A stretch of DNA of 23,432 nt, taken from the NCBI GenBank assembly GCA_910588875.1, contig CAJURT010000049.1:1-23432 (forward strand). Reading direction: 5' to 3'. The stretch's first letter is position 1; each line of letters opens with the position of its first letter. Below the pieces are notes generated by a model. It made no database searches, was not told the origin of the DNA, and saw only the letters and a list, made by a program, of their open reading frames with translations. This DNA is from an uncultured Lachnospiraceae bacterium. GTDB taxonomy: Bacteria > Bacillota > Clostridia > Lachnospirales > Lachnospiraceae. The translations under genes were made by a program, and so were the position numbers. This document shows positions 7,858 through 15,529 of the stretch, one piece after another.

Positions 7858-9015
7858 TTATAAAACCTTTTCGTAAATCGAGCGGATATCCTCCAGAGTC
7901 AGTTCCTTTTTGTTGTTTACCAGGAGCCTGGTCTGCTTACTCCCCGCCTCCACGAGAAAATCCAAATCCTCCTTCCGAACCCCAAAGCCGTAAAGATCTG
8001 TGGGAATCTGGGTAAACCGGATAATATCCTCAATCTCACGGATCACGTAATCCGCCTTTTCCTTCTGGCCTGCCTCCCAAAGCCGGGGGTGAATGGCATC
8101 ACACAGTCTCGCCAGCTGCTCTGCACAGGCCTCCCGGTTCATCCTCATTACGTGGCCGAAAATAATGGCATTGGAAACCCCATGGGGAATGTGGTACTTT
8201 CCTCCCAGCGGATAAGAGAGGGCATGAACCGCCGTAGTGCCGCTGCCGGTAATGGCAATGCCCCCATAGAAAGCCCCCAGCAGCATCGCTTCCTTTGCCT
8301 TTCTGTTGTCCGGGTTTTCGTAAGCCTCACGGATATTTCCGAAAATCAGCTTTGCCCCTGCCAGGGCATAGGTGTCGCTTAGGGGAGTTGCCTTCTTTGA
8401 GGTATAACACTCCACCGCATGTGCCAGGGCATCCACCCCGGTGGCTGCCACAATTCCCTTAGGCAGGTTTCGGATTACCTCAGGGTCCAGAATCACGTAA
8501 TCGGGAATCATGTCATGATTGACGATTCCCTTTTTCACTTCCTCCTCCGGAATCGCCACAATGGCATTGCAGGTTGCCTCCGAACCGGTTCCGCAGGTAG
8601 TGGGAATGGCGGCCAGCTTGATCTGCTTCTTCCCCAGCCCCGGATTCGCCAGCAGATCGTTTACCAGATATTCAGAGCCCTTCAGAATCGAACAAAGCTT
8701 GGCTGCATCCATGACGGAGCCTCCTCCGAAGGCCACAATCAAGTCTCCCTGGCTGTCCTCTGCCTGCTTGCAGATATTCTCCACATCCCGGTAGGAGGGC
8801 TCGGGCCTTAGATCATCGAATATTTCATATTCCACCTGCCTTTCCCTGAGCACATCCAGCAGCAGGCTGATCAGCCCTGCGCCCATGATTCCCTTGTCCG
8901 TAAATACCAGAACCTTTCCGGCCCGTTCCCTCTCCAAAATCTCCCGGATTCCTTCTGCCAGGCAGCCCTGCCCGGAATACAGAACCGGCAGAACCATCAA
9001 CTTATGGAACATCAT
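7858..9015 (-). CDS. Iron-containing alcohol dehydrogenase family protein
   Basis: A group III (iron-activated) dehydrogenase of 385 residues, normal length. The NAD(P) loop is GGGSVMDAAK at 97-106. The metal ligands are present: Asp195 and His199 in VDALAHAVE, His264 in AVHALSYPLGG and His278 in HIPHGVSNA. PTTCGTGSE at 138-146 is also typical. It is the first gene of the catabolic operon, transcribed away from the PrpR-like regulator. A plausible role is oxidation or reduction of a polyol, hydroxy acid or aldehyde that feeds the kinase/PdxA2 branch, but the substrate is not readable. GGAG stands 7 bases before the first of two tandem ATG codons. Confidence 0.92.
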   Translation of the reverse strand: MMFHKLMVLPVLYSGQGCLAEGIREILERERAGKVLVFTDKGIMGAGLISLLLDVLRERQVEYEIFDDLRPEPSYRDVENICKQAEDSQGDLIVAFGGGSVMDAAKLCSILKGSEYLVNDLLANPGLGKKQIKLAAIPTTCGTGSEATCNAIVAIPEEEVKKGIVNHDMIPDYVILDPEVIRNLPKGIVAATGVDALAHAVECYTSKKATPLSDTYALAGAKLIFGNIREAYENPDNRKAKEAMLLGAFYGGIAITGSGTTAVHALSYPLGGKYHIPHGVSNAIIFGHVMRMNREACAEQLARLCDAIHPRLWEAGQKEKADYVIREIEDIIRFTQIPTDLYGFGVRKEDLDFLVEAGSKQTRLLVNNKKELTLEDIRSIYEKVL

Positions 9016-9097
9016 TTTCCCTCTCCTTTCGCTCTATCACTCGGTTGATGGAATAATCTTATCATCGGAATCCACTTTTTTCCATGTGGACAGCAAA

Positions 9098-9126
9098 ATT
9101 TTATGTTCTATTTTAAAACAAATTCA
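9098..9126 (-). promoter_or_regulatory. Possible promoter of the catabolic operon with operator in its spacer
   Basis: On the minus strand TGAATT (9121-9126) and TAAAAT (9098-9103) are separated by exactly 17 bp, and those 17 bp are the palindrome at 9104-9120. The -35 box is poor, which would suit an activated promoter. No sigma-54 -24/-12 pair (GG-N10-GC with consensus flanks) is seen in this region. Tentative. Confidence 0.35.
9104..9120. promoter_or_regulatory. Operator candidate 1 (17-bp palindrome)
   Basis: TGTTCTATTTTAAAACA is an imperfect palindrome that shares the arms TGTTCTAT and (A)-AACA with a second site 48 bp away. It lies between the divergent regulator and catabolic operon, in the spacer of the putative catabolic promoter. 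It is likely bound by the adjacent PrpR-like regulator. Confidence 0.55.
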
Positions 9127-9133
9127 TTTTTTC

Positions 9134-9162
9134 TTGATTTGTGCACCAAACTGTTCTATTAT
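9134..9162 (+). promoter_or_regulatory. Sigma-70-type promoter of the regulator gene
   Basis: TTGATT (9134-9139) and TATTAT (9157-9162) are spaced by 17 bp. This predicts a transcript start near 9169 and a leader of about 33 nt before the ATG at 9202. The -10 box lies inside operator candidate 2, so binding there would repress transcription. Confidence 0.65.
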
Positions 9163-9168
9163 AGAACA
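9152..9168. promoter_or_regulatory. Operator candidate 2 (17-bp near-perfect palindrome)
   Basis: TGTTCTATTATAGAACA has perfect 8-bp arms TGTTCTAT and ATAGAACA around one central base. It covers the -10 box of the regulator's promoter, which points to autorepression. It is the better of two copies in this intergenic region; the other is at 9104-9120. Confidence 0.65.
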
Positions 9169-9201
9169 TATATCCAATCACCCCTGCCCAGGAGGACCCC
9201 T

Positions 9202-10995
9202 ATGAAAGATAAAATTCATTTACTGGTAATTGCACCCTATAAAGGGATGGATGAGATTATCCATGAACTGATATCGGTAAGAGATGACGTGACCGCAGAC
9301 TGCTATGTGGCCAATCTTAATGACGCGCCGGCTGTGCTCAGGCAGCTGAATCTGTTTGATTACGATGCCGTTCTTTCCCGGGGAGGCACGGTCTCCTTAA
9401 TCGATTCCCTGGTAAGCCTTCCGGTCTACGACATCGGTCTGTCTGCCCTGGACGCGCTGCGCGCCATCCGCCTTGCCCAGAATTTCGGGCAGAAAATCGC
9501 TGTGATTGGTTTTGAAAATATTACCCGGACCTCTGCCGTGCTCAGCGAAATCCTTCAATACAATTTTCCCATTGTGACCATCCATTCTGAGGACGAAGCC
9601 CTGCCAAGGCTTATGGAATTAAAGGAACAGGGATATTCTGTGGTGGTGTGTGATGTGATTTCCTCCCAGATTGCCCCAAAGCTGGGAATGAATGCCGTTC
9701 TTATCACCTCCGGCTATGAGACCGTGGAATCCATGCTCAACCAGGCAATCCGGCTGACCAGAAGATACCTGCGCAACCGGCAGGAATTTTCCCATCTGAC
9801 GCTTTCCTTCCAGAATAATCCCCACGCCTGCACCATTCTGGACTCCCAGGGACATAAGGTTCTCTCCAGCCTGGAGGGAAACGACCCCCATCGTATCCTT
9901 CCCTATATCGCGGAGCATCAGAAGGATTTTTTGCAGGAGGATTCCCCCCACTTTGAGCACCCCTTCCACGGCGGAATCCTAAGCTTTGCCCTGCAGCACC
10001 GTTATCTGCAAAACCAGCAATACCACTATCTCTATACCCGCTTCCGGGAGCGCCCGGAAACGCGCAAGATCAGCGCAATCCGCCAGCTTTCCGGCTCCAG
10101 GGAGCAGAAACCGGATTTTTCCTACTACAACAGTTCCCACTACCAGACCAGCACCCAGGATCAGATCGAAAAATACAGCCATACCCTTTACCCGGTCATC
10201 ATCTCCGGTGAAACGGGAACCGGCAAAGACCAGGCCGCCTATTTCATCTATGGGAAAAGCCCCTATCACTCTTCCATCTGTTACGAGATAGACTGTGAAA
10301 CCGCCACGGATAAAAACTGGTCCTACCTTATGACCCACCACGATTCTCCGCTGATGCACAATAAGCATACTCTGTATTTCCGCCATGTGGAATCTCTGCC
10401 CGCCGCCACCTTTCATCAGCTTGTGTCCACCATCCGGGATACGGGGCTTGCCCAGAGAAACCGCCTGATTTTCTCCTTTGTTTCGGGAACCGATGCCAGG
10501 CAATCCGGAGCCTATATGGCAGAACTGACAAAAATCATGCATTGCCTCACGCTGCGCATTCCCTCCCTGCGGGAGCGGGCAGACGATATCCCCTATCTCT
10601 GCACCTTATATATCAACCGCTTAAATGCCAGCCTGGGAAAGCAGATCGTCAGCTTTGACCCCAGGGCCTTAAAAGCCATGAAAACCTTCCTCTGGGAATC
10701 GAACCTGGATCAATTCCAGCGAATCATCCATGAACTGATGGTGGTGACCACGGGTATCTACATCTCCTACGAAAATACCATGCGCCAGCTTCACAAGGAA
10801 AGCGCGCTCTGGACCTTTGCCGAAAAAACCGGCTTCCAGTTTAACCTGGAACAGCCTCTTTCCCACATCACCTACGATATCATCCGGCAGGTCCTCCGTG
10901 AGGAAAATGACAATCACAGCCAGACCGCCAGGCGCCTGGGCATCAGCCGGAGCACCTTGTGGCGGATATTGAAAAGCCATGATGGGGACGGCTGA
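9202..10995 (+). CDS. PrpR-N / degenerate AAA+ / Fis-type HTH transcriptional regulator
   Basis: Divergently transcribed regulator of 597 residues. Residues about 1-190 resemble the PrpR N-terminal sensor domain (VLSRGGTVSLI, YDIGLSALDAL, AVIGFENITRTS). After a linker with PAS-like character, an AAA+ domain begins with an intact Walker A, GETGTGK at 336-342, and keeps LRIPSLRERADDIPYL near 451-466. The C-terminal 30 residues form a Fis-type HTH (SQTARRLGISRSTLWRILK). The GAFTGA sigma-54 contact loop is missing, and the Walker B position reads TLYFRHVE instead of TLFLDE. It therefore probably cannot drive sigma-54 polymerase and may act as a conventional activator or repressor. The start is set by AGGAGG at 9190-9195. 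An upstream in-frame ATG at 9103 lies before the promoter. Confidence 0.88.
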   Translation: MKDKIHLLVIAPYKGMDEIIHELISVRDDVTADCYVANLNDAPAVLRQLNLFDYDAVLSRGGTVSLIDSLVSLPVYDIGLSALDALRAIRLAQNFGQKIAVIGFENITRTSAVLSEILQYNFPIVTIHSEDEALPRLMELKEQGYSVVVCDVISSQIAPKLGMNAVLITSGYETVESMLNQAIRLTRRYLRNRQEFSHLTLSFQNNPHACTILDSQGHKVLSSLEGNDPHRILPYIAEHQKDFLQEDSPHFEHPFHGGILSFALQHRYLQNQQYHYLYTRFRERPETRKISAIRQLSGSREQKPDFSYYNSSHYQTSTQDQIEKYSHTLYPVIISGETGTGKDQAAYFIYGKSPYHSSICYEIDCETATDKNWSYLMTHHDSPLMHNKHTLYFRHVESLPAATFHQLVSTIRDTGLAQRNRLIFSFVSGTDARQSGAYMAELTKIMHCLTLRIPSLRERADDIPYLCTLYINRLNASLGKQIVSFDPRALKAMKTFLWESNLDQFQRIIHELMVVTTGIYISYENTMRQLHKESALWTFAEKTGFQFNLEQPLSHITYDIIRQVLREENDNHSQTARRLGISRSTLWRILKSHDGDG

Positions 10996-11046
10996 TACGG
11001 GTAAGGGTTCCATCGAGCAGGGGAGGCCTTTTCCTGCCCGCCGCAC

Positions 11047-11088
11047 GGCCCGCATGCTGCACCGGCAGCAAACTTCCGTATGCGGGCC
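11047..11088. other. GC-rich stem-loop between convergent genes
   Basis: GGCCCGCAT (11047-11055) pairs with ATGCGGGCC (11080-11088), and a smaller GCTG/CAGC stem sits inside the loop. It lies about 50 bp after the regulator's stop codon. There is no T-run directly after it on either strand, so it may help termination or protect the 3' end rather than act as a classic terminator. Confidence 0.5.
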
Positions 11089-11102
11089 TGCGCATAGATA
11101 AA

Positions 11103-11129
11103 GGCAGGGCCGAAAAATCCGGCTCTGCC
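11103..11129 (-). terminator. Terminator of the sensor-kinase cassette, possibly bidirectional
   Basis: On the minus strand the arms GGCAGAGCCGG and CGGCCCTGCC enclose an ATTTTT loop, and TTTATC follows. It starts about 14 bp after the stop codon of the family-1 binding protein gene. On the plus strand TGTTTGCTCTT follows the same hairpin, so it may also stop transcripts from the convergent regulator gene. Confidence 0.7.
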
Positions 11130-11142
11130 TGTTTGCTCTTCC

Positions 11143-12504
11143 TTACTGCATCTCCTTCAGATAGCGGTTCACCTTCCGGTTCTGGATAATCGTTTCCCTG
11201 TTCCTATTGGAACTGCTCTCCAAGATACTCCTGACTGCCCGGTCTGCCTCCTCCACTGCCCGGTCATAATTATGGAACCGGGGAACCACAACCGCCTGTT
11301 CCACCGCATCACTTAGCAGAAAAAGGCCGGGGGCATTTTCAGAATCCAAAGCCCCTGTGAGAAATCCCTGATTCTCCTCAGATTCCACCACCTCCCGCAG
11401 CACCGGCACCCCCTCGGAATAGGTGAAAATCTCTGACTGAATCTGTTCATCACCGGTGAGAAACTTCATCAGTTCCCAGGCCATCCGGCTCTGTTTTGTG
11501 GAGGAACTCATCGCAAGCGTCAGGGTATCCAGCCGGGAAATGTTTTCTCCCTCCGGGCCCGCAGGCATTCTCAGGCAGTCCCACTCAAATCCTGAGTATT
11601 TTTTAATACTTAAGGGATAGGATTTGTACGCCCGGTATTCCGAAAACAGCATGGGCTGGAAGGCCACATTCCCCAGGGCAAACTCCTTGCTGGAAACACT
11701 GTAGCCTCCGTTCAGCGCCTCCATTCTCCCGATAAAGGAAATCCCTGCTTTCGCCCTCTCATCGGTCAGACAGCACTCGATCCCTTTCTTGTCAAACAAC
11801 GTAACCCCATTGGAATCAAAGGCATCCTCCCAGGTATAGCCCACGGCCCCGAACTGGTCCACGGTGCCGTTCCCGTCCGTGTCCTTTGTGACCTCCCTGC
11901 AAATCCTGTAAAAATCCTCCCAGGTCCACTGGTTCCCGGGCATGGCAATCCCCTCCTGCTGCAAAATGCTCTTATTCACAAACATCAGCTTAGGGGCGCA
12001 TTCATAGGGAAGGGCATACTGCACCCCTTCATAATTTCCGTATGCATAGGCAGAGGCATAATACCGCTCCGGCGAAAAGTCCCTGTCCTCCTCCATGAAA
12101 GGCGCCAAATCCTGCAATACCCCTGCTTCCGCAAAATCAGGAAAGTGCTCCCCCGTCACAAAGAAAATATCCGGGGCTGTTCCCCGCATCATCTGCTCTG
12201 ACAGCCATTCCGAATAATCCTCCCGGATAATGCCGCTCACATACTCCACCCGGATACCCGGATGCCGCTTTTCAAACCCGGCAATGGCATCCTCCAATAT
12301 CTGGTAGGAATAGCCGTTCTGCACCTCCCAGTAGCTGTCGCTGAACACCCCCACCCGGAGCACCTTTTTATCAAAGCCCGGGAGTTTTTGGTAGGTGTCG
12401 CTGGCTATCAGCCACAGAAGCAGCAGCAAAAAGGCGCAGAGCCCTGCCCGGAAGCCATAGCTTTTCCCCGTTTTCCCCGGGTCCTGATCTGTCTTTTGTC
12501 CCAT
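11143..12504 (-). CDS. Membrane-anchored extracellular solute-binding protein, family 1
   Basis: A 453-residue sugar-type binding protein of ABC family 1. It has one N-terminal membrane segment (about residues 19-35, LCAFLLLLLWLIAS) without a lipobox cysteine, so it is probably anchored by an uncleaved helix. Typical features are FEKRHPGIRVEYV, APDIFFVTG, LQDLAPFMEED, a WTWEDFYRICREVT segment and the late MKFLTGDEQIQ region. Its ATG overlaps the response regulator's stop by one base (TGATG). No permease or ATPase gene is adjacent. Together with the kinase and regulator it probably senses a ligand outside the cell rather than feeding a transporter. It is the last gene of the cassette. Confidence 0.88.
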   Translation of the reverse strand: MGQKTDQDPGKTGKSYGFRAGLCAFLLLLLWLIASDTYQKLPGFDKKVLRVGVFSDSYWEVQNGYSYQILEDAIAGFEKRHPGIRVEYVSGIIREDYSEWLSEQMMRGTAPDIFFVTGEHFPDFAEAGVLQDLAPFMEEDRDFSPERYYASAYAYGNYEGVQYALPYECAPKLMFVNKSILQQEGIAMPGNQWTWEDFYRICREVTKDTDGNGTVDQFGAVGYTWEDAFDSNGVTLFDKKGIECCLTDERAKAGISFIGRMEALNGGYSVSSKEFALGNVAFQPMLFSEYRAYKSYPLSIKKYSGFEWDCLRMPAGPEGENISRLDTLTLAMSSSTKQSRMAWELMKFLTGDEQIQSEIFTYSEGVPVLREVVESEENQGFLTGALDSENAPGLFLLSDAVEQAVVVPRFHNYDRAVEEADRAVRSILESSSNRNRETIIQNRKVNRYLKEMQ

Positions 12505-13181
12505 CAGTTTTCCTCTCCAAACACTTTATGGATTGCGCCGGTCTGCACCGCCCATATGGCAAGCTGGGTCCTGTCCCGCAAATTCAGCTTGCTCAAAACC
12601 GTGCTGATACAGTTCCTCACCGTTCCGTCAGACAAATTCAGCTTTGCCGCGATCTCCTTGTTGGACAGGCCGCTCCCCACCAGCACAATGACCTGCCATT
12701 CACTGTCCTTTAAATCAGCCGACTGCCTCTCGTCCACCTGGATTGCGATATTGGACTGGGCCATTCTGGAAAACAGCCGGACAACCTTGGAGGCAATGTC
12801 CTCATTGATCATAGCCGTCCCGTGATAAACCTTGTGAATCGCCTCTGTCAGTTCCTTCATGGAAATCCCCTTGAGAAGGTAGCCGCTGGCTCCGTATTTC
12901 AGGGCATTAAACACATACTCGTCATCGTCAAAGGTGGTCAGGATAATGATTTTGATATCCGGGTAATTCTCTTTGATAATCTGGGTGCAGACCACCCCGT
13001 CCATCTCCGGCATCCGGATGTCCATCAGGATCACATCCGGCTTTTCCTTCCGCACGGAACGGATTACTTCCACCCCGTTGGCCACCGCATCGGTCACTTG
13101 AAAATTGCTCTCACTGTTTAAAATAATCATCAGGCTCTGCCGGATCAGTTCCTGGTCATCTGCAATCAGTATCTTAATCAT
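12504..13181 (-). CDS. NarL/LuxR-family response regulator
   Basis: A 225-residue two-domain regulator. The receiver domain (1-120) has the acidic pair Asp8-Asp9, the phosphoacceptor Asp54 in ILMDIRMPEMDG and Lys104 in GYLLKG. The C-terminal LuxR-type HTH (about 155-215) reads GLSNKEIAAKLNLSDGTVRNCISTVLSKL. It should be phosphorylated by the histidine kinase just upstream. The ATG at 13181 overlaps the kinase stop by 8 bp and has a GGAGGAAA site. An in-frame start at 13220 lies inside the kinase gene and is less likely. Target promoters are unknown, and no obvious one is present in the cassette. Confidence 0.95.
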   Translation of the reverse strand: MIKILIADDQELIRQSLMIILNSESNFQVTDAVANGVEVIRSVRKEKPDVILMDIRMPEMDGVVCTQIIKENYPDIKIIILTTFDDDEYVFNALKYGASGYLLKGISMKELTEAIHKVYHGTAMINEDIASKVVRLFSRMAQSNIAIQVDERQSADLKDSEWQVIVLVGSGLSNKEIAAKLNLSDGTVRNCISTVLSKLNLRDRTQLAIWAVQTGAIHKVFGEEN

Positions 13182-14493
13182 TTTCCTCCTCCGTCCCCCA
13201 TCTGATGGGAATCCTTGCATCTATGACAAAACCATGGTCTCCGTGATAGGAGAGAGAGCCCTTCAGCATATCCAGCCGCTCCTCCATGTGATGCAGCCCA
13301 AACCCTTTCTGCACCTTGCTGCATCCCACTCCGTTATCTTCGATATGAATCTTCAGCATATTATAATCCCGGTGAATCCCCACTTCCACCTTATCCGCCC
13401 TTCCGTGCCGGATGGCATTGGTAATGGACTCCTGTACAATCCGGTAGATAATATCCTCCTCATCCTTGTTAAAGCCCTTCAGGGCCGGCTCTATCTGCCA
13501 GGTAATCTCCACTCCGGTGGAGCGTTTTGTCTCCTCCATCATCTGCACCAGGGCTGACTTTAAGTTCAGGCTTTCCAGCGCATCCGGCCGGAGGGCCTTT
13601 ACCGAGCGCCGGACATCCTTGATTCCCTGCCTGGCCACCCCTGCAATGGCCTTCAGCTGTTCCTTGGTGGCCTCCGGCGCCACATCCACCAGCATGACAC
13701 AGGCGTCAATACCGGTGATAATCCCGGTCAGGGAATGTCCCAGGGTGTCATGAATCTCCCTGGCAAGGCGGTTCCGCTCCCTGGTTTCCGCCGCTTTCTC
13801 TGACTCTCTGGCATATTCCTCCAGCTTTTCATTGGCTGCCCGCAAGTCCTGGTTGACGGTGTTCAGTCTTTCATTCAGTCCCAGTATCCGTTCCTTCTCC
13901 CTCACCTCTGCCAGAATCAGCACAATCGCATAGCTGATAAAGGCAATCGTGTTCAGGGAATTCAGGATATTCCGGATTCCCAGCAGCAAAGACCGGGTCT
14001 CCCTGCCATAATAGCCCCAGCAGGTCTCCAGGGAAAGGATGGGACGGACAGCGGACAGCAGATCATAATCCAGCAGCAGATAAACCACACAGATGGATGC
14101 CACCAGAAGCACCCTTTGCTTCAAATCGGAAAAGTAACTCATGGTATCTGCAATGATAAGAAGCGCCATGCCCGTGTAACTGAAATTCAGCACAGAACTG
14201 ATCGCAAATACAACGCCCAGTTCCAGAACCGTTTTCCCCAGAAACCCTCTCTTGCTCTGGCAGCGGATTGAGAGCAGAAGGAGCAGGCACACATACAGGC
14301 CAATGGAGAGAACCGGAAGCTTCCAGGGCTCCATGGGCATCCGCTTTACCTGCATCAGAAAATCCATGGCAGAATTCTCATCCACGTAGCCGTACAGGCT
14401 ATGCGCTGTCACCATGGTCAGATACAGGATCATCACCATATTCAGATTTTTCATGGTATTTAACACCAAACCGGGAAAACCCTCTCTGTTCAT
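13174..14493 (-). CDS. NarL-class sensor histidine kinase (HisKA_3)
   Basis: A 439-residue membrane sensor. The N-terminal 200 residues hold about six hydrophobic segments with only short outside loops. A coiled-coil linker (about 195-240) follows, then HisKA_3 with the phosphorylated histidine at His248 in REIHDTLGHSLTG. The ATPase domain has the N-box QESITNAIRHG and the G-box DNGVGC with GFGLHHMEER. The lack of a sizeable extracellular domain fits a model in which separate binding proteins, encoded on each side, supply ligand recognition. The gene overlaps the response regulator by 8 bp and follows the RbsB-like gene by 18 bp. Confidence 0.94.
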   Translation of the reverse strand: MNREGFPGLVLNTMKNLNMVMILYLTMVTAHSLYGYVDENSAMDFLMQVKRMPMEPWKLPVLSIGLYVCLLLLLSIRCQSKRGFLGKTVLELGVVFAISSVLNFSYTGMALLIIADTMSYFSDLKQRVLLVASICVVYLLLDYDLLSAVRPILSLETCWGYYGRETRSLLLGIRNILNSLNTIAFISYAIVLILAEVREKERILGLNERLNTVNQDLRAANEKLEEYARESEKAAETRERNRLAREIHDTLGHSLTGIITGIDACVMLVDVAPEATKEQLKAIAGVARQGIKDVRRSVKALRPDALESLNLKSALVQMMEETKRSTGVEITWQIEPALKGFNKDEEDIIYRIVQESITNAIRHGRADKVEVGIHRDYNMLKIHIEDNGVGCSKVQKGFGLHHMEERLDMLKGSLSYHGDHGFVIDARIPIRWGTEEEND

Positions 14494-14511
14494 CTTCCAA
14501 GCCCTCTTTTT

Positions 14512-15483
14512 CTACTGCCAGCGGCCAATGCTGTACTGCTCCACATTTTCCTGTGTCACCAGTTCTACCGGCACCCGGATCTTTGGTTCCACGGCTTCCC
14601 CCTTAAGGAGGCGGTACACCACATCTGCTGTTATCTGCCCTATCCGGGAAGGAAACTGTGCCGCGGAGGCAGACATCATCCCCTCTTTGATCAGCGCCTT
14701 GGCATCCGGGGAGGCATCAATGCCATACACCTGCACCTGCTTTAACAGCCCATGCTCATCCAGCGCCGCTGCCACTCCCACGGCGGCCAAGTCATTGAGG
14801 CAGAATACGCTGTCAAAGGAAATCCCTTCCTCAATGGCCTGCTGCATTTTGGGCATGGCAATCTCCAGCTGGCCGTCGCAGTTTATGCGTTTCACCACAT
14901 GGATTTTGTCATTTTTTTCCACCTCATCTAAAAATCCCTGCACCCTGTCCTGCCCGGATTTTGTCACATCGTGAGTCATCACAATCAGTTCCGCTTCTCT
15001 GTTTTGTTCCAGAAAATACTGGCCCACCAGGCGGCCGGCGTTATAATTGTCCGAGGTGATCGTACAATCCGCCACGCTTTCCTCCTCCAAATCCGTGTCC
15101 ACCACCACAAGGAAAACTCCCTGGCTTTTCGCCCGTCTCAGAACCTCTGACAGCCCCTTCCAGTCCACCGGCGTCACCACCAGCACATCGATTCCCATCT
15201 GAAGCATTTCTTCGATCTGCTCAATCTGCCTGTCTACGCTGAGGGCAGGATCTCTCAGCACCATCCGGTCCCCCTGGATCTCCACCTGATTGCTGATCTC
15301 CTCGTTGAGAATCTTATAAAATTCATTATTCATCGTCATATAACTCACCCCGATAAGGCGGCTGTTCTCCTTCTGCTCCAGGGAATAGTCCCTGCCCCCA
15401 AGCCCTGCCCACAGAAGCAATGCCACAGGCAGGTACAAAAGAAGGTTGAACAGAATCAATATTTTCCGGAAATTGATGTTCAT
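14512..15483 (-). CDS. RbsB-like sugar-binding protein (Peripla_BP_4), membrane-anchored
   Basis: A 323-residue pentose/hexose-binding type protein. An N-terminal hydrophobic helix (about 8-28) without a lipobox cysteine probably tethers it outside the membrane. Family features include the early IGVSYMTMNNEFYKIL, DVLVVTPVDWKGLSEVL, VDTDLEEES, the middle NAGRLVGQYF, CLNDLAAVGVAAAL and VYGIDASPDA. It heads the cassette of binding protein, kinase, regulator and binding protein. There is no adjacent RbsA/RbsC. A GGAAGGAAAG site precedes the ATG. Only 46 bp separate it from the RloB-like gene upstream, and no convincing promoter was found in that gap. Confidence 0.9.
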   Translation of the reverse strand: MNINFRKILILFNLLLYLPVALLLWAGLGGRDYSLEQKENSRLIGVSYMTMNNEFYKILNEEISNQVEIQGDRMVLRDPALSVDRQIEQIEEMLQMGIDVLVVTPVDWKGLSEVLRRAKSQGVFLVVVDTDLEEESVADCTITSDNYNAGRLVGQYFLEQNREAELIVMTHDVTKSGQDRVQGFLDEVEKNDKIHVVKRINCDGQLEIAMPKMQQAIEEGISFDSVFCLNDLAAVGVAAALDEHGLLKQVQVYGIDASPDAKALIKEGMMSASAAQFPSRIGQITADVVYRLLKGEAVEPKIRVPVELVTQENVEQYSIGRWQ

Positions 15484-15529
15484 CTTTCCTTCCTTTCCCT
15501 TTGGTTCCGAAGAGGGAGCCTTTTCAGGC

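Noticed and set aside
9016..9201. Sigma-54 promoter for the alcohol dehydrogenase operon
   Set aside because: The only candidate GC (-12) has AC instead of GG at -24; this fits the regulator's lack of GAFTGA.
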